Assembly: GCF_014058705.1 (NCBI RefSeq)
Contig: NZ_CP059692.1
Location: 873,001 to 937,000, forward strand
Direction: 5' to 3'
Source of the DNA: Aureimonas mangrovi
GTDB taxonomy: Bacteria; Pseudomonadota; Alphaproteobacteria; Rhizobiales; Rhizobiaceae
DNA length: 64,000 nucleotides
Shown here: piece by piece, positions 43,965 to 53,733 of the stretch
Numbering within the stretch: the stretch's first letter is position 1
Layout: every line of letters begins with the position of its first letter
The notes under the pieces: generated by a model
What the model saw: only the letters and a program-made list of their open reading frames with translations
The model's database searches: none
Told to the model about the DNA's origin: nothing
Translations under genes and position numbers: made by a program

Positions 43965-44792
43965 TCAGGCGCGGTTCTCGCTTTCGAGCTCCGACCAGGT
44001 GTTGCGCTGGGAAAGGAGCGTGCGCAGGAAGGCGACGTTCGCCGACGCTTCCTCGGCCGAAAGCTCTCCGGCGGCGATACGCTCAGCCTCGTCGAAGCGG
44101 CCCTGCAAGCCGACGACGAGCGCGAGGTTCTGGCGCACGCGGCTGTCCGCGCCGAACTGGCCGACGGCGCTCTTGAGGTAGCGCTCCGCCGACGGCAGGT
44201 CGTTGGCCAGAAGATGGGACATGCCGAGGTTGGACAGGACGGACGGCTCGTTCGGCTGGATCTCGAGCGCCCGCTGGAACAGCGCGCGCGCCGGCCCCGG
44301 CTGGCCGAGCTGATCGAGGATCGCGCCCTCGGTCGAGAGAAGCCGCCAGTCCGGATAGTCCGGCGTCTGCGCGCGGCGCACCGTTTCCAGCGCCCTCGGC
44401 AGGTCGCCCGCCGCCGCCAGCGCCTTGCCATAGGCGGCGAGCACGTCGCGATCCTCGGGGTGGGCGATCGCCATCTGCTGCATCACGGCCAGCGACTGGT
44501 CGTTGCGCCCGGTCATCTGGAGCGAGGACGCGTAGGCGAGGCCTGTCGCCTTGTTCTGCGGGTCTGCCTGGTAGGAGGCGCCGTAGGTGCGCGCGACATT
44601 GCCGAGCTCGGCCGCGTTCATCGCAGCGATCGCCTGCGGCGCGGTGGTCGGGGCCGTCGAGATCGATCCGGTGTGCATCGGCGAGGTTCGGGTGCAGCCC
44701 GAAAGCGCCGCCAGAGCTGCGAGGCCGAAAATTGCGGCTGTTCCGGGCGAGCCGAAGCGCGCGCGTCGCGTCAGGGTCTGGCGTCTCGTCAT
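43965..44792 (-). CDS. tadD: TadD-like TPR lipoprotein
   Basis: A 275-residue lipoprotein (signal GLAALAALSGC) with four to five TPR units: ATGLAYASSLQMTGRNDQ, DVLAAYGKALAAAGDLPRAL, LSTEGAILDQLGQPGPARALF and VLSNLGMSHLLANDLPSAERYL. TadD serves as a pilotin or scaffold for the Tad secretin. The ATG at 44792 is chosen because GGAG lies 8 nt upstream and the lipoprotein signal follows. It converges on the pilus operon. Confidence 0.87.
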   Translation of the reverse strand: MTRRQTLTRRARFGSPGTAAIFGLAALAALSGCTRTSPMHTGSISTAPTTAPQAIAAMNAAELGNVARTYGASYQADPQNKATGLAYASSLQMTGRNDQSLAVMQQMAIAHPEDRDVLAAYGKALAAAGDLPRALETVRRAQTPDYPDWRLLSTEGAILDQLGQPGPARALFQRALEIQPNEPSVLSNLGMSHLLANDLPSAERYLKSAVGQFGADSRVRQNLALVVGLQGRFDEAERIAAGELSAEEASANVAFLRTLLSQRNTWSELESENRA

Positions 44793-44947
44793 GGGGCGCT
44801 CCGGTGGAGGGGACAGGCAGGGAAGAAGGGACCGTTGGTACGGACAATATTTCGTTAACCCTAACGGTGCGTTAAGAGGCTGGGCGCGCGAACCGTGCGG
44901 CCGCGAGCCCGAATCCAGCCTGTCGAATTTCCGCAAGGAGCCCCCTC

Positions 44948-46330
44948 ATGACCGATCGCCTCCTGACCGAACGACCGAGCGACGCGCTCGCCGTCACGCC
45001 TGTGTTCACCGGCGAGACCTCGACGCTGGACGGCGCGGCGGCAGCCTGGGCGAAGGCGCACGGCTTCACCGGATCGGCCGGCGCGGTCTTGCTTCTGCCG
45101 GGCGAAGACGGGACGCCCGCCGGTGCGCTTCTCGGCCTCGGCGCGCGGCGCGAGGCGCTGCCGGCGCGCTCGATGCTCGCGGGTGCGTTGGCCGGCGTCC
45201 TGCCGGAGGGCGACTGGGTGCTGGAGGCCGGCGAAGCGCTCGATCCGGACCTTACCGCGCTCGCCTTCCTCAACGGCGGCTATCGCTTCGAGCGCTATCG
45301 CGCCGCCCCAGGCGTGAACGCTGCCGGACGTCTCTTCGTCGCGGGCGCCGATGCGGGCCGTGCCGCCGAGGCCGCGCGCGCCACGACGCTGGTGCGCGAT
45401 CTCGTCAACACGCCGACGAGCGATCTCGGCCCCGCCGGCATCGAGGCCGCGATCCGCGCTCTCGGCGCGGAGTTCGGGGCGCAGGTCTCCGCCACGATCG
45501 GCGACGATCTGCTCGGTGCCAATCTGCCGATGATCCACGCGGTCGGCCGCGCGAGCGCCGAGGCGCCACGTCTCGTCGATCTGACCTGGGGCGAGGAGGC
45601 CGCGCCGCGCGTGACGCTCGTCGGCAAGGGCGTCGCCTTCGACACGGGCGGCCTCGATATCAAGCCCGCCTCGGGCATGCTCCTGATGAAGAAGGACATG
45701 GGCGGCGCCGCCAACGTTCTCGGCCTGGCGCGCCTCGTCATGGCGCATCGCCTGCCCGTGCGCCTGCGCGTCCTCGTCCCGGCCGTGGAGAACGCCATCT
45801 CCGGCAACGCCTTCCGGCCGGGAGACGTGCTTCACAGCCGCAAGGGCAAGACGGTGGAGATCGGCAACACCGACGCCGAAGGACGCCTGATCCTCGCCGA
45901 CGCGTTGGCGCTCGGCGACGAGGAGGCGCCGCAGATCCTGATCGACATGGCGACGCTCACGGGCGCGGCGCGCGTCGCACTCGGGCCGGACCTGCCGCCC
46001 TTCTACACTGATGACGAGACGTTCGCGTCGGCGCTTGCCGACGCCGCGCGTGCCCAGCACGATCCGCTGTGGCGCATGCCGCTCTGGGCGCCCTACAAGG
46101 CGAACCTCGCCTCGAAGATCGCCGACACCAACAATGTGACGACGGACGGTATGGCCGGTTCGGTGACGGCGGCGCTCTTCCTGCAGGGCTTCGTGGAGAA
46201 GGCCGCGAGCTGGACGCATCTCGACGTGTATGGCTGGCGTCCGAAGGCCGGGCCGACCGGCCCGGTCGGCGGCGAGGCGCAGGGCATCCGCGCGCTCTTC
46301 TCCGTGATGGCGTCACGCTACGGCGGGTAA
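44948..46330 (+). CDS. M17 family leucyl aminopeptidase
   Basis: A 460-residue cytosolic zinc/manganese aminopeptidase. Catalytic and metal residues are in VGKGVAFDTGGLDIKPASGMLLMK, KKDMGGAANVLG and NTDAEGRLILADAL. DMATLTGAARVALG and a C-terminal SWTHLDVYGWRP complete the family pattern. It is shorter than PepA and has a divergent N-terminal macro domain, as is usual for the second M17 paralogue of Hyphomicrobiales. AAGGAG precedes the ATG. Confidence 0.95.
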   Translation: MTDRLLTERPSDALAVTPVFTGETSTLDGAAAAWAKAHGFTGSAGAVLLLPGEDGTPAGALLGLGARREALPARSMLAGALAGVLPEGDWVLEAGEALDPDLTALAFLNGGYRFERYRAAPGVNAAGRLFVAGADAGRAAEAARATTLVRDLVNTPTSDLGPAGIEAAIRALGAEFGAQVSATIGDDLLGANLPMIHAVGRASAEAPRLVDLTWGEEAAPRVTLVGKGVAFDTGGLDIKPASGMLLMKKDMGGAANVLGLARLVMAHRLPVRLRVLVPAVENAISGNAFRPGDVLHSRKGKTVEIGNTDAEGRLILADALALGDEEAPQILIDMATLTGAARVALGPDLPPFYTDDETFASALADAARAQHDPLWRMPLWAPYKANLASKIADTNNVTTDGMAGSVTAALFLQGFVEKAASWTHLDVYGWRPKAGPTGPVGGEAQGIRALFSVMASRYGG

Positions 46331-46417
46331 AGGCATCCTGCCGCACCGCCTTGCCGTCGCCTTCGCTCGGGCATAAGCTCCGAACCGGTTCCGAAACGAG
46401 AGCGCGACGGCAGCTCC

Positions 46418-46768
46418 ATGGGTATCGAGATGCGGCCCGCGCAGGCCCTGCGGCTCCTGCACCAGAACGCTCTTCGCCAAGCGCGCGAGGCCGAGCAGGA
46501 CCTGACCGTGCGCCAGACGGCGATCCTGCTCACCGTCTATCTCGAGCCGCCACCCCATACGGTGCGGGGGCTCGCCGGGCGGCTCAACGTCACGAAACCC
46601 GTCGTTACGCGCGCGCTCGACACGATGGGCCGGCTGGAGCTCGTGGAGCGCCGCCGCGATCCGGCCGATCTTCGCAACGTCCTCGTGCGGCGCACGGTGA
46701 AGGGCAGCCTCTTCGTCTCGCGCATGGCCGACAGGCTCGTCGCGGAAGCTGCCCTCCTGCCGCGCTGA
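46418..46768 (+). CDS. MarR-family winged-helix regulator
   Basis: A 116-residue DNA-binding protein: LTVRQTAILLTVYLEPPPHTVRGLA, LNVTKPVVTRALDTMGRLELVERR (recognition helix), then RDPADLRNVLVRRTVKGS (wing). It is shorter than classical MarR proteins and lacks much of the N-terminal dimerisation helix. It lies between an aminopeptidase and an NlpC/P60 gene; the target is unknown. Confidence 0.88.
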   Translation: MGIEMRPAQALRLLHQNALRQAREAEQDLTVRQTAILLTVYLEPPPHTVRGLAGRLNVTKPVVTRALDTMGRLELVERRRDPADLRNVLVRRTVKGSLFVSRMADRLVAEAALLPR

Positions 46769-46802
46769 CTGCGCCGATCGAAAGTCCGGATCACTGCAAC
46801 CC

Positions 46803-47669
46803 ATGAATCTCGACCCGCGCCTCAACGCCTTTCGCTCGGACCTTGCCGATTCGCGCCTGAAGGGTCGCGTCGAGGCCGCGCGCTTCGTCGATGGTCGTGC
46901 GATGACCGTTCGCGTCCCGCTCGCCGATCTTCGCCGCCGCCCGGCGGCCGACGCGCCGCTGGAGACGCAGGCGCTTTGCGGCGAACGCGTCACGGTCTTC
47001 GAGGACGAAGGCGAGGGGTGGGCATGGGTTCAGCTGGCCGGCGACGGTTATGTCGGTTGGATGGAGAGCGAGGCTCTTGCCGCTGCGCCGCAGACGTCGC
47101 CGCGGTGGCGCGTCGACGCGCCGCGCACGCTCGTCTTCCCCGGACCGGACATCAAGCTGCCGCCGCTGCACGCTCTGCCGATGGGCGCGCTCATCGCCGA
47201 GCGCGGGACGACGCGGGACCACAACGCGTCCTACGTCCTCGTCGAACCTTTCGGCGCCGTCGTCGCGCAGCATCTCGTGCCAGCAGGCGATGTTGCGGAA
47301 GACTTCGTCGCCGTGGCCGCGCGGCTCCTCGGGGCGCCATACCTATGGGGCGGCAAGTCGGCGCTCGGCATCGACTGTTCGGGCCTCGTGCAGCTCTCGC
47401 TGGCGCAGGCCGGTATCGACGCCCCGCGCGATGCCGACATGCAGGAACGTTGGGCCGCGCCGCTCGATCCCGCGGCCCGCCGCCGGCGCGGGGACCTCGT
47501 CTTCTGGAAGGGGCATGTCGGCATCATGGCCGACGAGACGCAGCTCCTTCACGCCAACGCCCATCACATGATGACGGCGATCGAGCCGTTGGCCGATGCG
47601 CTCGCGCGATACGAGGCCAAGGACTCGCCGGTCACCTCCATCGCCCGCCCCATGTCACTCGACGCTTGA
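46803..47669 (+). CDS. NlpC/P60 (C40) cell-wall peptidase with SH3 domain
   Basis: A 288-residue protein without an obvious signal peptide. Residues about 40-130 form a bacterial SH3-like region (VPLADLRRRPAADAPLETQALCGERVTVFE, GWAWVQLAGDGYVGWM). The C-terminal NlpC/P60 domain has Cys in GIDCSGLVQLSLAQAG, His in WKGHVGIMAD and a third polar residue in LLHANAHHM. It would cleave gamma-D-Glu-diaminopimelate links in muropeptides. It is found beside an M17 aminopeptidase, consistent with peptide recycling. Confidence 0.93.
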   Translation: MNLDPRLNAFRSDLADSRLKGRVEAARFVDGRAMTVRVPLADLRRRPAADAPLETQALCGERVTVFEDEGEGWAWVQLAGDGYVGWMESEALAAAPQTSPRWRVDAPRTLVFPGPDIKLPPLHALPMGALIAERGTTRDHNASYVLVEPFGAVVAQHLVPAGDVAEDFVAVAARLLGAPYLWGGKSALGIDCSGLVQLSLAQAGIDAPRDADMQERWAAPLDPAARRRRGDLVFWKGHVGIMADETQLLHANAHHMMTAIEPLADALARYEAKDSPVTSIARPMSLDA

Positions 47670-47724
47670 CCTTCCTCCTGCTGGAAGGCCCACTTCATAG
47701 GCTTCCTCAATGTGGAGCATCGAC

Positions 47725-48105
47725 ATGAAGCTTTTCCTCGCGGCCGCCGCTCTCGTCGTCGCCGCCGCCCCGGCGCTGGCGCAGGAGATCGATCATTCGA
47801 CGATGGACCATTCGGCGACGGGCAGTGCCCAGTCCGGCGAGGCCAGCCCGTCAACACAGGCCTTCGAGGCGGCGAACGCGAAGATGCACGAGGACATGGC
47901 GGTCGAGCTCACGGGCGATGCCGATGTCGATTTCGTGCGCTCGATGATCCCGCATCACCAGGGGGCGATCGACATGGCGAAGATCGTTCTTCAGTACGGT
48001 GACGACCCGGAACTGGCCGCACTTGCCGAGGAGATCGTCTCTGCGCAGGAGACCGAGATCGCCCAGATGCGCGACTGGCTGGCCCGCAACGGCCACGCCG
48101 ACTGA
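47725..48105 (+). CDS. DUF305 exported protein
   Basis: A 126-residue protein with signal peptide MKLFLAAAALVVAAAPALA. The DUF305 ferritin-like pattern is clear: MHEDMAVELTGDADVDFVRSMIPHHQGAIDMAKIVL and ETEIAQMRDWL. A His/Met/Asp-rich segment (DHSTMDHSATG) precedes it. DUF305 proteins are often linked to copper homeostasis. The ATG at 47725 is preferred over 47710 because it begins the signal peptide directly. Confidence 0.92.
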   Translation: MKLFLAAAALVVAAAPALAQEIDHSTMDHSATGSAQSGEASPSTQAFEAANAKMHEDMAVELTGDADVDFVRSMIPHHQGAIDMAKIVLQYGDDPELAALAEEIVSAQETEIAQMRDWLARNGHAD

Positions 48106-48154
48106 ACGCAGCGGGGCGGGGCGGCGGGGCGGCGAAGGCCACCCCTTCAGTCGA

Positions 48155-49096
48155 TCAGTAGCCCGCCTGCCGATCCACGACGTTCTCCAGCGGCTCGCCG
48201 CGCTCATGCGCCGCGATCTGCCTCGCAATGAGCGGTGCGAGGGCCGCGGGATCGGACGAGGCGGCGGCGTGCGGCGTCACGAACACCTGAGGATGGCGCC
48301 ATAGCGCACTGTCGCGCGGAAGCGGTTCGCGCTCGAACACGTCGAGTGAGGCTTCCATCAGTCGCCCGTCATTGAGCGCGCGAAGGATTGCCGAATCGAG
48401 CTGAAGGCCGCCGCGCCCCGCGTTGATGAGCACCGGGCGTCCGAGCGGCGTCTCGGTCTTCAGGCGCGACAGGAAATCGTCGTCGATGAGGCCGCGCGTC
48501 TGCGGCGTCAGCGGCAGGAGCACGACAAGGATGTCGCTCACCGCGAGGCATTCGGCGAGGCCCTCTGCGCCGTGAAAGGTCGTGATGCCCTCGATCCGGC
48601 GCTCGGTGCGGCTCCAGCCGGCGACCTTGAAGCCGATCGTGCGCAGCTTGGCGGCCGCGTCGCGCCCCAGTTCGCCGAGGCCGAGGATGCCGACCGTCAC
48701 ATCGCCGGCCGCCGGCTGGCGATGCTCGTTCCAGAGCCCCGCCGCCTGCTGTGCACGATAGGTCGAGCCCTTGCGGAAATGGTCGAGCACGCGCCAGACG
48801 ACGTATTCGCTCATGCGGCTCGTGAGGTCCTCGGCGACGACGCGCACGATCGGCGCATCCGGCACGGTTCGGTCCGCGAGGATATGGTCGACGCCGGCGC
48901 CGAGCGAGAAGATGGCGGAAAGGTTCGGCAGTTCCGAGAGCACACCGGGCGGTTGCTTCCACACGACGGCGTACCGGATGGCGGGGTCGTCGGCGCGCTC
49001 GGGGCGCAGCACGATCTCTGTCTCGGGAAGATGTTCCTTCAGCGCCCGCATCCAGCGCGTCGGTTCGAAGCCTGTTACCGAAAGAAGTATCGTCAC
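48155..49096 (-). CDS. D-2-hydroxyacid dehydrogenase, GhrA-like
   Basis: A 313-residue NAD(P)H-dependent dehydrogenase resembling glyoxylate/hydroxypyruvate reductase A. It has AGVDHIL, the nucleotide-binding VGILGLGELGRDAA, Arg in INAGRGGLQ, Glu in LDVFEREPLP and His in VFVTPHAAA. The GTG at 49096 with AGGGCAGG upstream gives the typical length; a longer frame to 49153 lacks support. It is the last gene of the yej operon, 13 nt after the NUDIX gene. Confidence 0.88.
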   Translation of the reverse strand: MTILLSVTGFEPTRWMRALKEHLPETEIVLRPERADDPAIRYAVVWKQPPGVLSELPNLSAIFSLGAGVDHILADRTVPDAPIVRVVAEDLTSRMSEYVVWRVLDHFRKGSTYRAQQAAGLWNEHRQPAAGDVTVGILGLGELGRDAAAKLRTIGFKVAGWSRTERRIEGITTFHGAEGLAECLAVSDILVVLLPLTPQTRGLIDDDFLSRLKTETPLGRPVLINAGRGGLQLDSAILRALNDGRLMEASLDVFEREPLPRDSALWRHPQVFVTPHAAASSDPAALAPLIARQIAAHERGEPLENVVDRQAGY

Positions 49097-49109
49097 GTCC
49101 TGCCCTTCG

Positions 49110-49736
49110 TCATGCTCGAAGCCTTGCGGCTTCCTCCCTCCCTCTTCTGGCAAACCATTGCAGGCTTGCGAAGAGGAAACCGTTCTCGATGCGGCCCGCG
49201 TCGCACGCCTCGATCAGCGCGTCGACGCCGTAGGAAAGCGGCACGATCTCCTCGTGCTCCTCCGCAAGGCCTGCGCGGGCATCGAGATGGGACGCATCGA
49301 CGAGGGCAAGGAAGACAAAGATGCGCTCGTCCGTCACGCCCGGCGTCGTCAGGACAGAAAAGGCCTGGTTGGCGGCGCGTGCGGTGAGGCCGGTTTCCTC
49401 CGTGAGCTCCCGCAAGGCGGCTTCCCGCGGGCTCTCGCCCTCGTCGATGAGGCCCGCCGGCAGCTCCAACGGCGCAGCGTTCCTCGTCGAAAGCGCCGCG
49501 CCGATACGGAACTGGCGGATCGTCACGATCGCATTGAGCGCCGGATCGTAGGGGATGACCACGGCGGCGTCCCTTGCGCGGGTGATCTCGCGCTTCACAG
49601 TCAGCGGTGCATCGCCCACCAGTGATGCGTGGCGCACCGTCAGCCGGTCCATCGCGCGGAAGCCGTCCGCGAGCCGCTCGCTGTCAAGGATCTCGAAGCC
49701 GAGCGGCGCATCGCCCGGCAAGGCGCCGTCGCTCAC
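49110..49736 (-). CDS. NUDIX hydrolase, ADP-ribose pyrophosphatase-like
   Basis: A 208-residue NUDIX enzyme. The box GLIDEGESPREAAL followed by RELTEETGL fits Gx5Ex7REUxEExGU exactly. The flanking ELPAG and the downstream TTPGVTDERIFVFLA resemble NudF-type ADP-ribose pyrophosphatases. The GTG start at 49736 overlaps the yejF stop (GTGA). Confidence 0.92.
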   Translation of the reverse strand: MSDGALPGDAPLGFEILDSERLADGFRAMDRLTVRHASLVGDAPLTVKREITRARDAAVVIPYDPALNAIVTIRQFRIGAALSTRNAAPLELPAGLIDEGESPREAALRELTEETGLTARAANQAFSVLTTPGVTDERIFVFLALVDASHLDARAGLAEEHEEIVPLSYGVDALIEACDAGRIENGFLFASLQWFARRGREEAARLRA

Positions 49737-51376
49737 GATGCCACCGCGCCGTCCTGAGCGGCCTCGATGTCGAAGGCCGCCGCCATCAACGCCCTGGTGT
49801 AGTCCGTCTTCGGTGCGGAAAAGATTTGCTCCGCCGGGCCGCGCTCCACCACCTCACCGGCCCGCATCACGATCACTTCGTTGGCGAGCGCGCGCACCAC
49901 CTTCAGATCGTGGCTGATGAAGAGATAGGCGAGGTCGTGCTTCTTCTGCAGGTCGCGCAGGAGATCCACCACCTGCGCCTGCACGCTCATGTCGAGCGCC
50001 GAGGTCGGCTCGTCCAGCATCACGAAGCGCGGGTTCAGCACCATCGCGCGGGCGATGGCGATCCGCTGGCGCTGGCCGCCCGAGAATTCGTGCGGGTAGC
50101 GGAAGCGCGTCTCGGGGTCGAGCCCGACCTCGCGCAGCGCGTCCACGACACGCGCGTCGCGCTCGCCCGCCGAGAGCTTCGGCTGATGAACGAGGAGCCC
50201 TTCGGCAACGATGTCGGCGACCGGCATGCGCGGCGAGAGAGAGCCGTAGGGATCCTGGAAAACGATCTGCACGCGGTCACGGTAGGGACGCATCGCCTTG
50301 AACGAGCGATCGTCGATGCGTGCGCCTTCGAATGCGATCTCGCCCTTGGAGGAGATCATGCGCGTGAGCGCGAGGCCGAGCGTCGTCTTGCCCGAGCCCG
50401 ATTCCCCGACGACGCCCACCGTCTGGCCGGCGCGCACGGTGATGTCGACGCCGTCGACCGCCTTCACATGGTCGGTCACGCGGCGCAGGAAGCCGGTGCG
50501 CACCGGGAACCAGATGCGCACGTCACGCCCTTCCATGACGGGCGCGGCGGTGGGGTCGGCCTTCGGCGGCCGGCCCTTGGGCTCGGCGGCGAGAAGATGT
50601 TTCGTGTAGGCGTGCTGCGGGTTCGCGAAGATCTCGGCCGTCGGCCCGGTCTCCACGATCTCGCCCTTGAACATCACGCAGACGCGGTCGGCGATCTTGC
50701 GCACGATGCCGAGGTCGTGGGTGATGAAGAGAAGCCCCATCTGCCGTTCGATCTGCAGCGTCTTCAAAAGCGCTAGGATCTGCGCCTGCACCGTCACGTC
50801 GAGAGCAGTCGTCGGCTCATCGGCAATCAGGAGTTTGGGTTCGTTTGCGAGCGCCATCGCGATCATCACGCGCTGGCGCTGCCCGCCGGAGAGCTGGTGC
50901 GGGAAGGAGCCGAGACGCTTTTCCGGTTCGCGTATGCCGACCTGGTGTAGGAGTTCCAGTGTGCGCTCGCGCGCCTTGCGCTTGCCGACGCCGCGATGGA
51001 CCTCGAGCACCTCGCCGATCTGGCGCTCGATCGTGTGAAGCGGGTTGAGCGAACTCATCGGCTCCTGGAAGATCATCGAGATCTCGTTGCCGCGAACGCC
51101 GCGCAGCGCCTTGTCGTCAGCCTTCATCAGGTCGATCCCGCCGATGCGGATCTCGCCGCTCGGATGGCTGGCGGCCGGGTAGGGCAGGAGCTTCAGCACG
51201 GAGAGCGCCGTCACGCTCTTGCCCGAGCCGGACTCGCCGACGAGCGCCACTGTCTCGCCCTTGGCGATGTCGAAGGAGACGCGCTTCACCGCCTCGCTCG
51301 TGCGCCCGCCCTGGTGGAAAGACACGGAAAGGTCGCGAACCGAAAGGAGCGGCGTTGCGCTCGGCATTTCGCTCAT
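49733..51376 (-). CDS. yejF: Peptide ABC transporter double ATPase YejF
   Basis: A 547-residue protein with two oligopeptide-type ABC domains. Each has Walker A ([12 protein letters not shown] and [12 protein letters not shown]), signature ([15 protein letters not shown] and [15 protein letters not shown]) and Walker B ([11 protein letters not shown] and [11 protein letters not shown]), followed by oligo-HPY regions with [11 protein letters not shown]. It energises YejB/YejE for uptake of peptides such as microcin C. Its ATG overlaps the stop of the CDF gene. Confidence 0.95.
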   Translation of the reverse strand: MSEMPSATPLLSVRDLSVSFHQGGRTSEAVKRVSFDIAKGETVALVGESGSGKSVTALSVLKLLPYPAASHPSGEIRIGGIDLMKADDKALRGVRGNEISMIFQEPMSSLNPLHTIERQIGEVLEVHRGVGKRKARERTLELLHQVGIREPEKRLGSFPHQLSGGQRQRVMIAMALANEPKLLIADEPTTALDVTVQAQILALLKTLQIERQMGLLFITHDLGIVRKIADRVCVMFKGEIVETGPTAEIFANPQHAYTKHLLAAEPKGRPPKADPTAAPVMEGRDVRIWFPVRTGFLRRVTDHVKAVDGVDITVRAGQTVGVVGESGSGKTTLGLALTRMISSKGEIAFEGARIDDRSFKAMRPYRDRVQIVFQDPYGSLSPRMPVADIVAEGLLVHQPKLSAGERDARVVDALREVGLDPETRFRYPHEFSGGQRQRIAIARAMVLNPRFVMLDEPTSALDMSVQAQVVDLLRDLQKKHDLAYLFISHDLKVVRALANEVIVMRAGEVVERGPAEQIFSAPKTDYTRALMAAAFDIEAAQDGAVAS

Positions 51377-52413
51377 GCGGGCTGCCCGATCATCGAATGG
51401 CTGTGCTTGTGAGTGTGCGCCGCGCGTCCGGCGGCCGGCGATGACGAGACGGGCGTGCCGCAGGCGGGCTCTGCATGGCCTTCGTGGTCGTGGCCCTCGT
51501 GACCGTGTGCGTGGTCCGCCTCGTCGGCGCAGACACCGCGCTCCACCTCCACCGTCGTATGCGCGACGGCGAACTCCTCGCGCAGGACGGCCTTGATGGC
51601 ACGGATCGTCTCGATCTCGTCGGCCCCCTCCGCGACCCGCGCGTGCAGCGTCGCGGCGCGCCTCTTCGGCGTCAGCGTCCAGACGTGGAAATGGTGGATG
51701 TCCTCCAGCCCCGGCACCTTCGACGAGAGCGCCGGGCGCACGGCCTCCGCGTCGATGCCTTCGGGTGCGCCCTCCAGCAGGATGTGGCCGGAATCGCGCA
51801 CCAGCCGCCAGGCGTTACCCAGGATGATGAGGCAGACGAGCACCGAGAGGATCGGATCGATCGGCATCCACCCGGTCGCCATGATGATGAGCGAGGCGGC
51901 GATCGCCGCGACGGACCCCAGCAAATCCCCCATCACGTGAAGGAGGGCGCCGCGCAGGTTCAGGTCTTCCTTGTCGCCGCCGTGGAGGATGAGAAAGGCG
52001 ATGATGTTGACGAGCAGCCCGCCGATCGCGATCGCCAGCATCGGTCCGGCCAGCACCTCTACGGGCTGGGCAAGGCGCCTCGCCGCCTCGATCATGATGA
52101 CGGCGGCGATGAAGAAGAGGACGAGGCCGTTGCCGAAGGCGACAAGGATCGGAAGGCGGGCGAGTCCGAAGGTGTTCCGCGCGTTCGCCGGCCGCGTCGA
52201 GAGCGTGATCGCGAGATAGGCGAGGGCGAGCCCAGCGAAATCGACCAGCATGTGGCCGGCATCGGCCAGAAGGGCGAGCGAGCCGGAAATCAGTCCGCCG
52301 GCGGCTTCGGCCAGCATGAACGTGCCGGTGAGCGCCGCCGCAATGCCGATCTTGCGCCTGCTGCCGCCCGAATGATCGTGCGAATGGCCGTGATGGGAGT
52401 GGTCGTGGCTCAT
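51373..52413 (-). CDS. CDF family metal cation efflux protein
   Basis: A 346-residue cation diffusion facilitator of the CzcD/ZitB type. A His-rich N-terminus (MSHDHSHHGHSHDHSGG) precedes six membrane helices; HMLVDFAGLALAY holds the metal-site His/Asp pair and LHVMGDLLGS the second pair. The C-terminal cytoplasmic domain ends in another His-rich tail (HAHGHEGHDHEGHAE). It expels Zn, Co or Cd. It is embedded in the yej operon, overlapping yejF by 4 nt; a GTG start at 52422 would also overlap the yejE stop. Confidence 0.95.
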   Translation of the reverse strand: MSHDHSHHGHSHDHSGGSRRKIGIAAALTGTFMLAEAAGGLISGSLALLADAGHMLVDFAGLALAYLAITLSTRPANARNTFGLARLPILVAFGNGLVLFFIAAVIMIEAARRLAQPVEVLAGPMLAIAIGGLLVNIIAFLILHGGDKEDLNLRGALLHVMGDLLGSVAAIAASLIIMATGWMPIDPILSVLVCLIILGNAWRLVRDSGHILLEGAPEGIDAEAVRPALSSKVPGLEDIHHFHVWTLTPKRRAATLHARVAEGADEIETIRAIKAVLREEFAVAHTTVEVERGVCADEADHAHGHEGHDHEGHAEPACGTPVSSSPAAGRAAHTHKHSHSMIGQPA

Positions 52414-52418
52414 CTCGT

Positions 52419-53666
52419 TCACCGGAAGCTCTTTCTCGGGTCGAACGCGTCGCGCACGGCCTCGCCCACGAAGACGAGCAGCGACAGCATCAATGACAAT
52501 ACCACGAAGCCGGAGATGCCGAGCCAGGGCGCCTGAAGATTGTTGCGGCCCTGCGCCAGGAGCTCGCCCAGCGAGGGGGAGCCGGGCGGCAGGCCGAAGC
52601 CGAGGAAGTCGAGCGAAGTCAGCGTGGTGATCGAGCCGTTGAGGATGAAGGGGAGGAAGGTCAGCGTCGCCACCATCGCGTTCGGCAGAAGGTGGCGCGT
52701 GATGATGGTGAAGTCGTTCACGCCCAAGGCGCGCGCCGCGTTGACATATTCGAAGTTGCGCGCGCGCAAGAACTCGGCGCGCACGACGCCGACGAACGCC
52801 ACCCAGGAGAACAGCAGCATGATGCCGAGAAGGATCCAGAAGCCCGGCGGCAGGATCGCGGCGACGATGAGCAGGAGATACAGGACCGGGATCGATGACC
52901 AGATTTCGATGAAACGCTGGAAGGTGAGGTCCACCCAGCCGCCGAAATAGCCCTGTACCGCGCCGGCCGCGACTCCGATCACGGCCGAGGCCGCGGTGAG
53001 CACCAGCCCGAACAGGACCGAGATGCGGAAACCGTAGATCAGCCTCGCGAGGACGTCCCGCGCCTGGTCGTCGGTGCCCAGCCAGTTCATGTTGCCGAAG
53101 GAGCAGTTCGGATCGTTCGCGCCGTCGGGGTAGCGCGCGCAGCGCTCCTCGCGGTCCAGCATCCAGGATGGCGGGGAGGGCGCCGGGGAGGGAATCTCGT
53201 TGTTCACCGAGCGGTAGGAATAGCGGATCGGCGGCCAGATCGCCCAGCCGTTCGCCTCGATCTCCTCCTGCACGAAGGGGTCGCGATAGTTCGTCACCGG
53301 CAGGAAGCCGCCGAAGACCTCTTCCGGGTAGTCGACGAAGGTCGGGTAATAATATTCGCCCTGATACTGGACGAGGATCGGCCGGTCGTTGGCCACGAAC
53401 TCGGCGAACAGCGTGACGACGAAGAGCGCGAGGAAAATCCAGAGCGCCCAGTAGCCGCGTCGGTTCGCCTTGAAATTCTGCCAGCGTCGCTGATTGAGCG
53501 GCGACAGGCGCGAGCGCCGCGTGCGCATTGCCGGCGCCATCTGCGCGATGCCGCTGGTCTGCTCGGTGGCCGTGGATGCCGCGTCGAGCGCGCCGGGCTT
53601 TACAGGCTCGCCCGGATTGTCTGCCGGCTGCGGATCGGGCCGCTGGCCTTCCCTGACCTCGTTCAT
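52419..53666 (-). CDS. yejE: Peptide ABC transporter permease YejE
   Basis: A 415-residue membrane protein. After a cytoplasmic N-terminus with SRLSPLNQRRWQNFKANRRGYWAL comes the first helix and a long periplasmic loop (QYQGEYYYPTFVDYPEE, MNWLGTDDQARDVLARL), then five helices with the coupling EAA loop NAARALGVNDFTIITRHLLPNA. GGGAG 8 nt upstream supports the ATG at 53666. Confidence 0.94.
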   Translation of the reverse strand: MNEVREGQRPDPQPADNPGEPVKPGALDAASTATEQTSGIAQMAPAMRTRRSRLSPLNQRRWQNFKANRRGYWALWIFLALFVVTLFAEFVANDRPILVQYQGEYYYPTFVDYPEEVFGGFLPVTNYRDPFVQEEIEANGWAIWPPIRYSYRSVNNEIPSPAPSPPSWMLDREERCARYPDGANDPNCSFGNMNWLGTDDQARDVLARLIYGFRISVLFGLVLTAASAVIGVAAGAVQGYFGGWVDLTFQRFIEIWSSIPVLYLLLIVAAILPPGFWILLGIMLLFSWVAFVGVVRAEFLRARNFEYVNAARALGVNDFTIITRHLLPNAMVATLTFLPFILNGSITTLTSLDFLGFGLPPGSPSLGELLAQGRNNLQAPWLGISGFVVLSLMLSLLVFVGEAVRDAFDPRKSFR

Positions 53667-53733
53667 GCTCGCAGCTCCCGCCGCATCGGCCGGACGCAAA
53701 ACCGCTTCGCACTTCTGCTGGCGATGCCCATCG

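Noticed and set aside
44855-44875. Two TTAA half-sites between tadD and the aminopeptidase as a CtrA box
   Set aside because: The spacing is 13 bases, not 7, so it does not fit the CtrA consensus.
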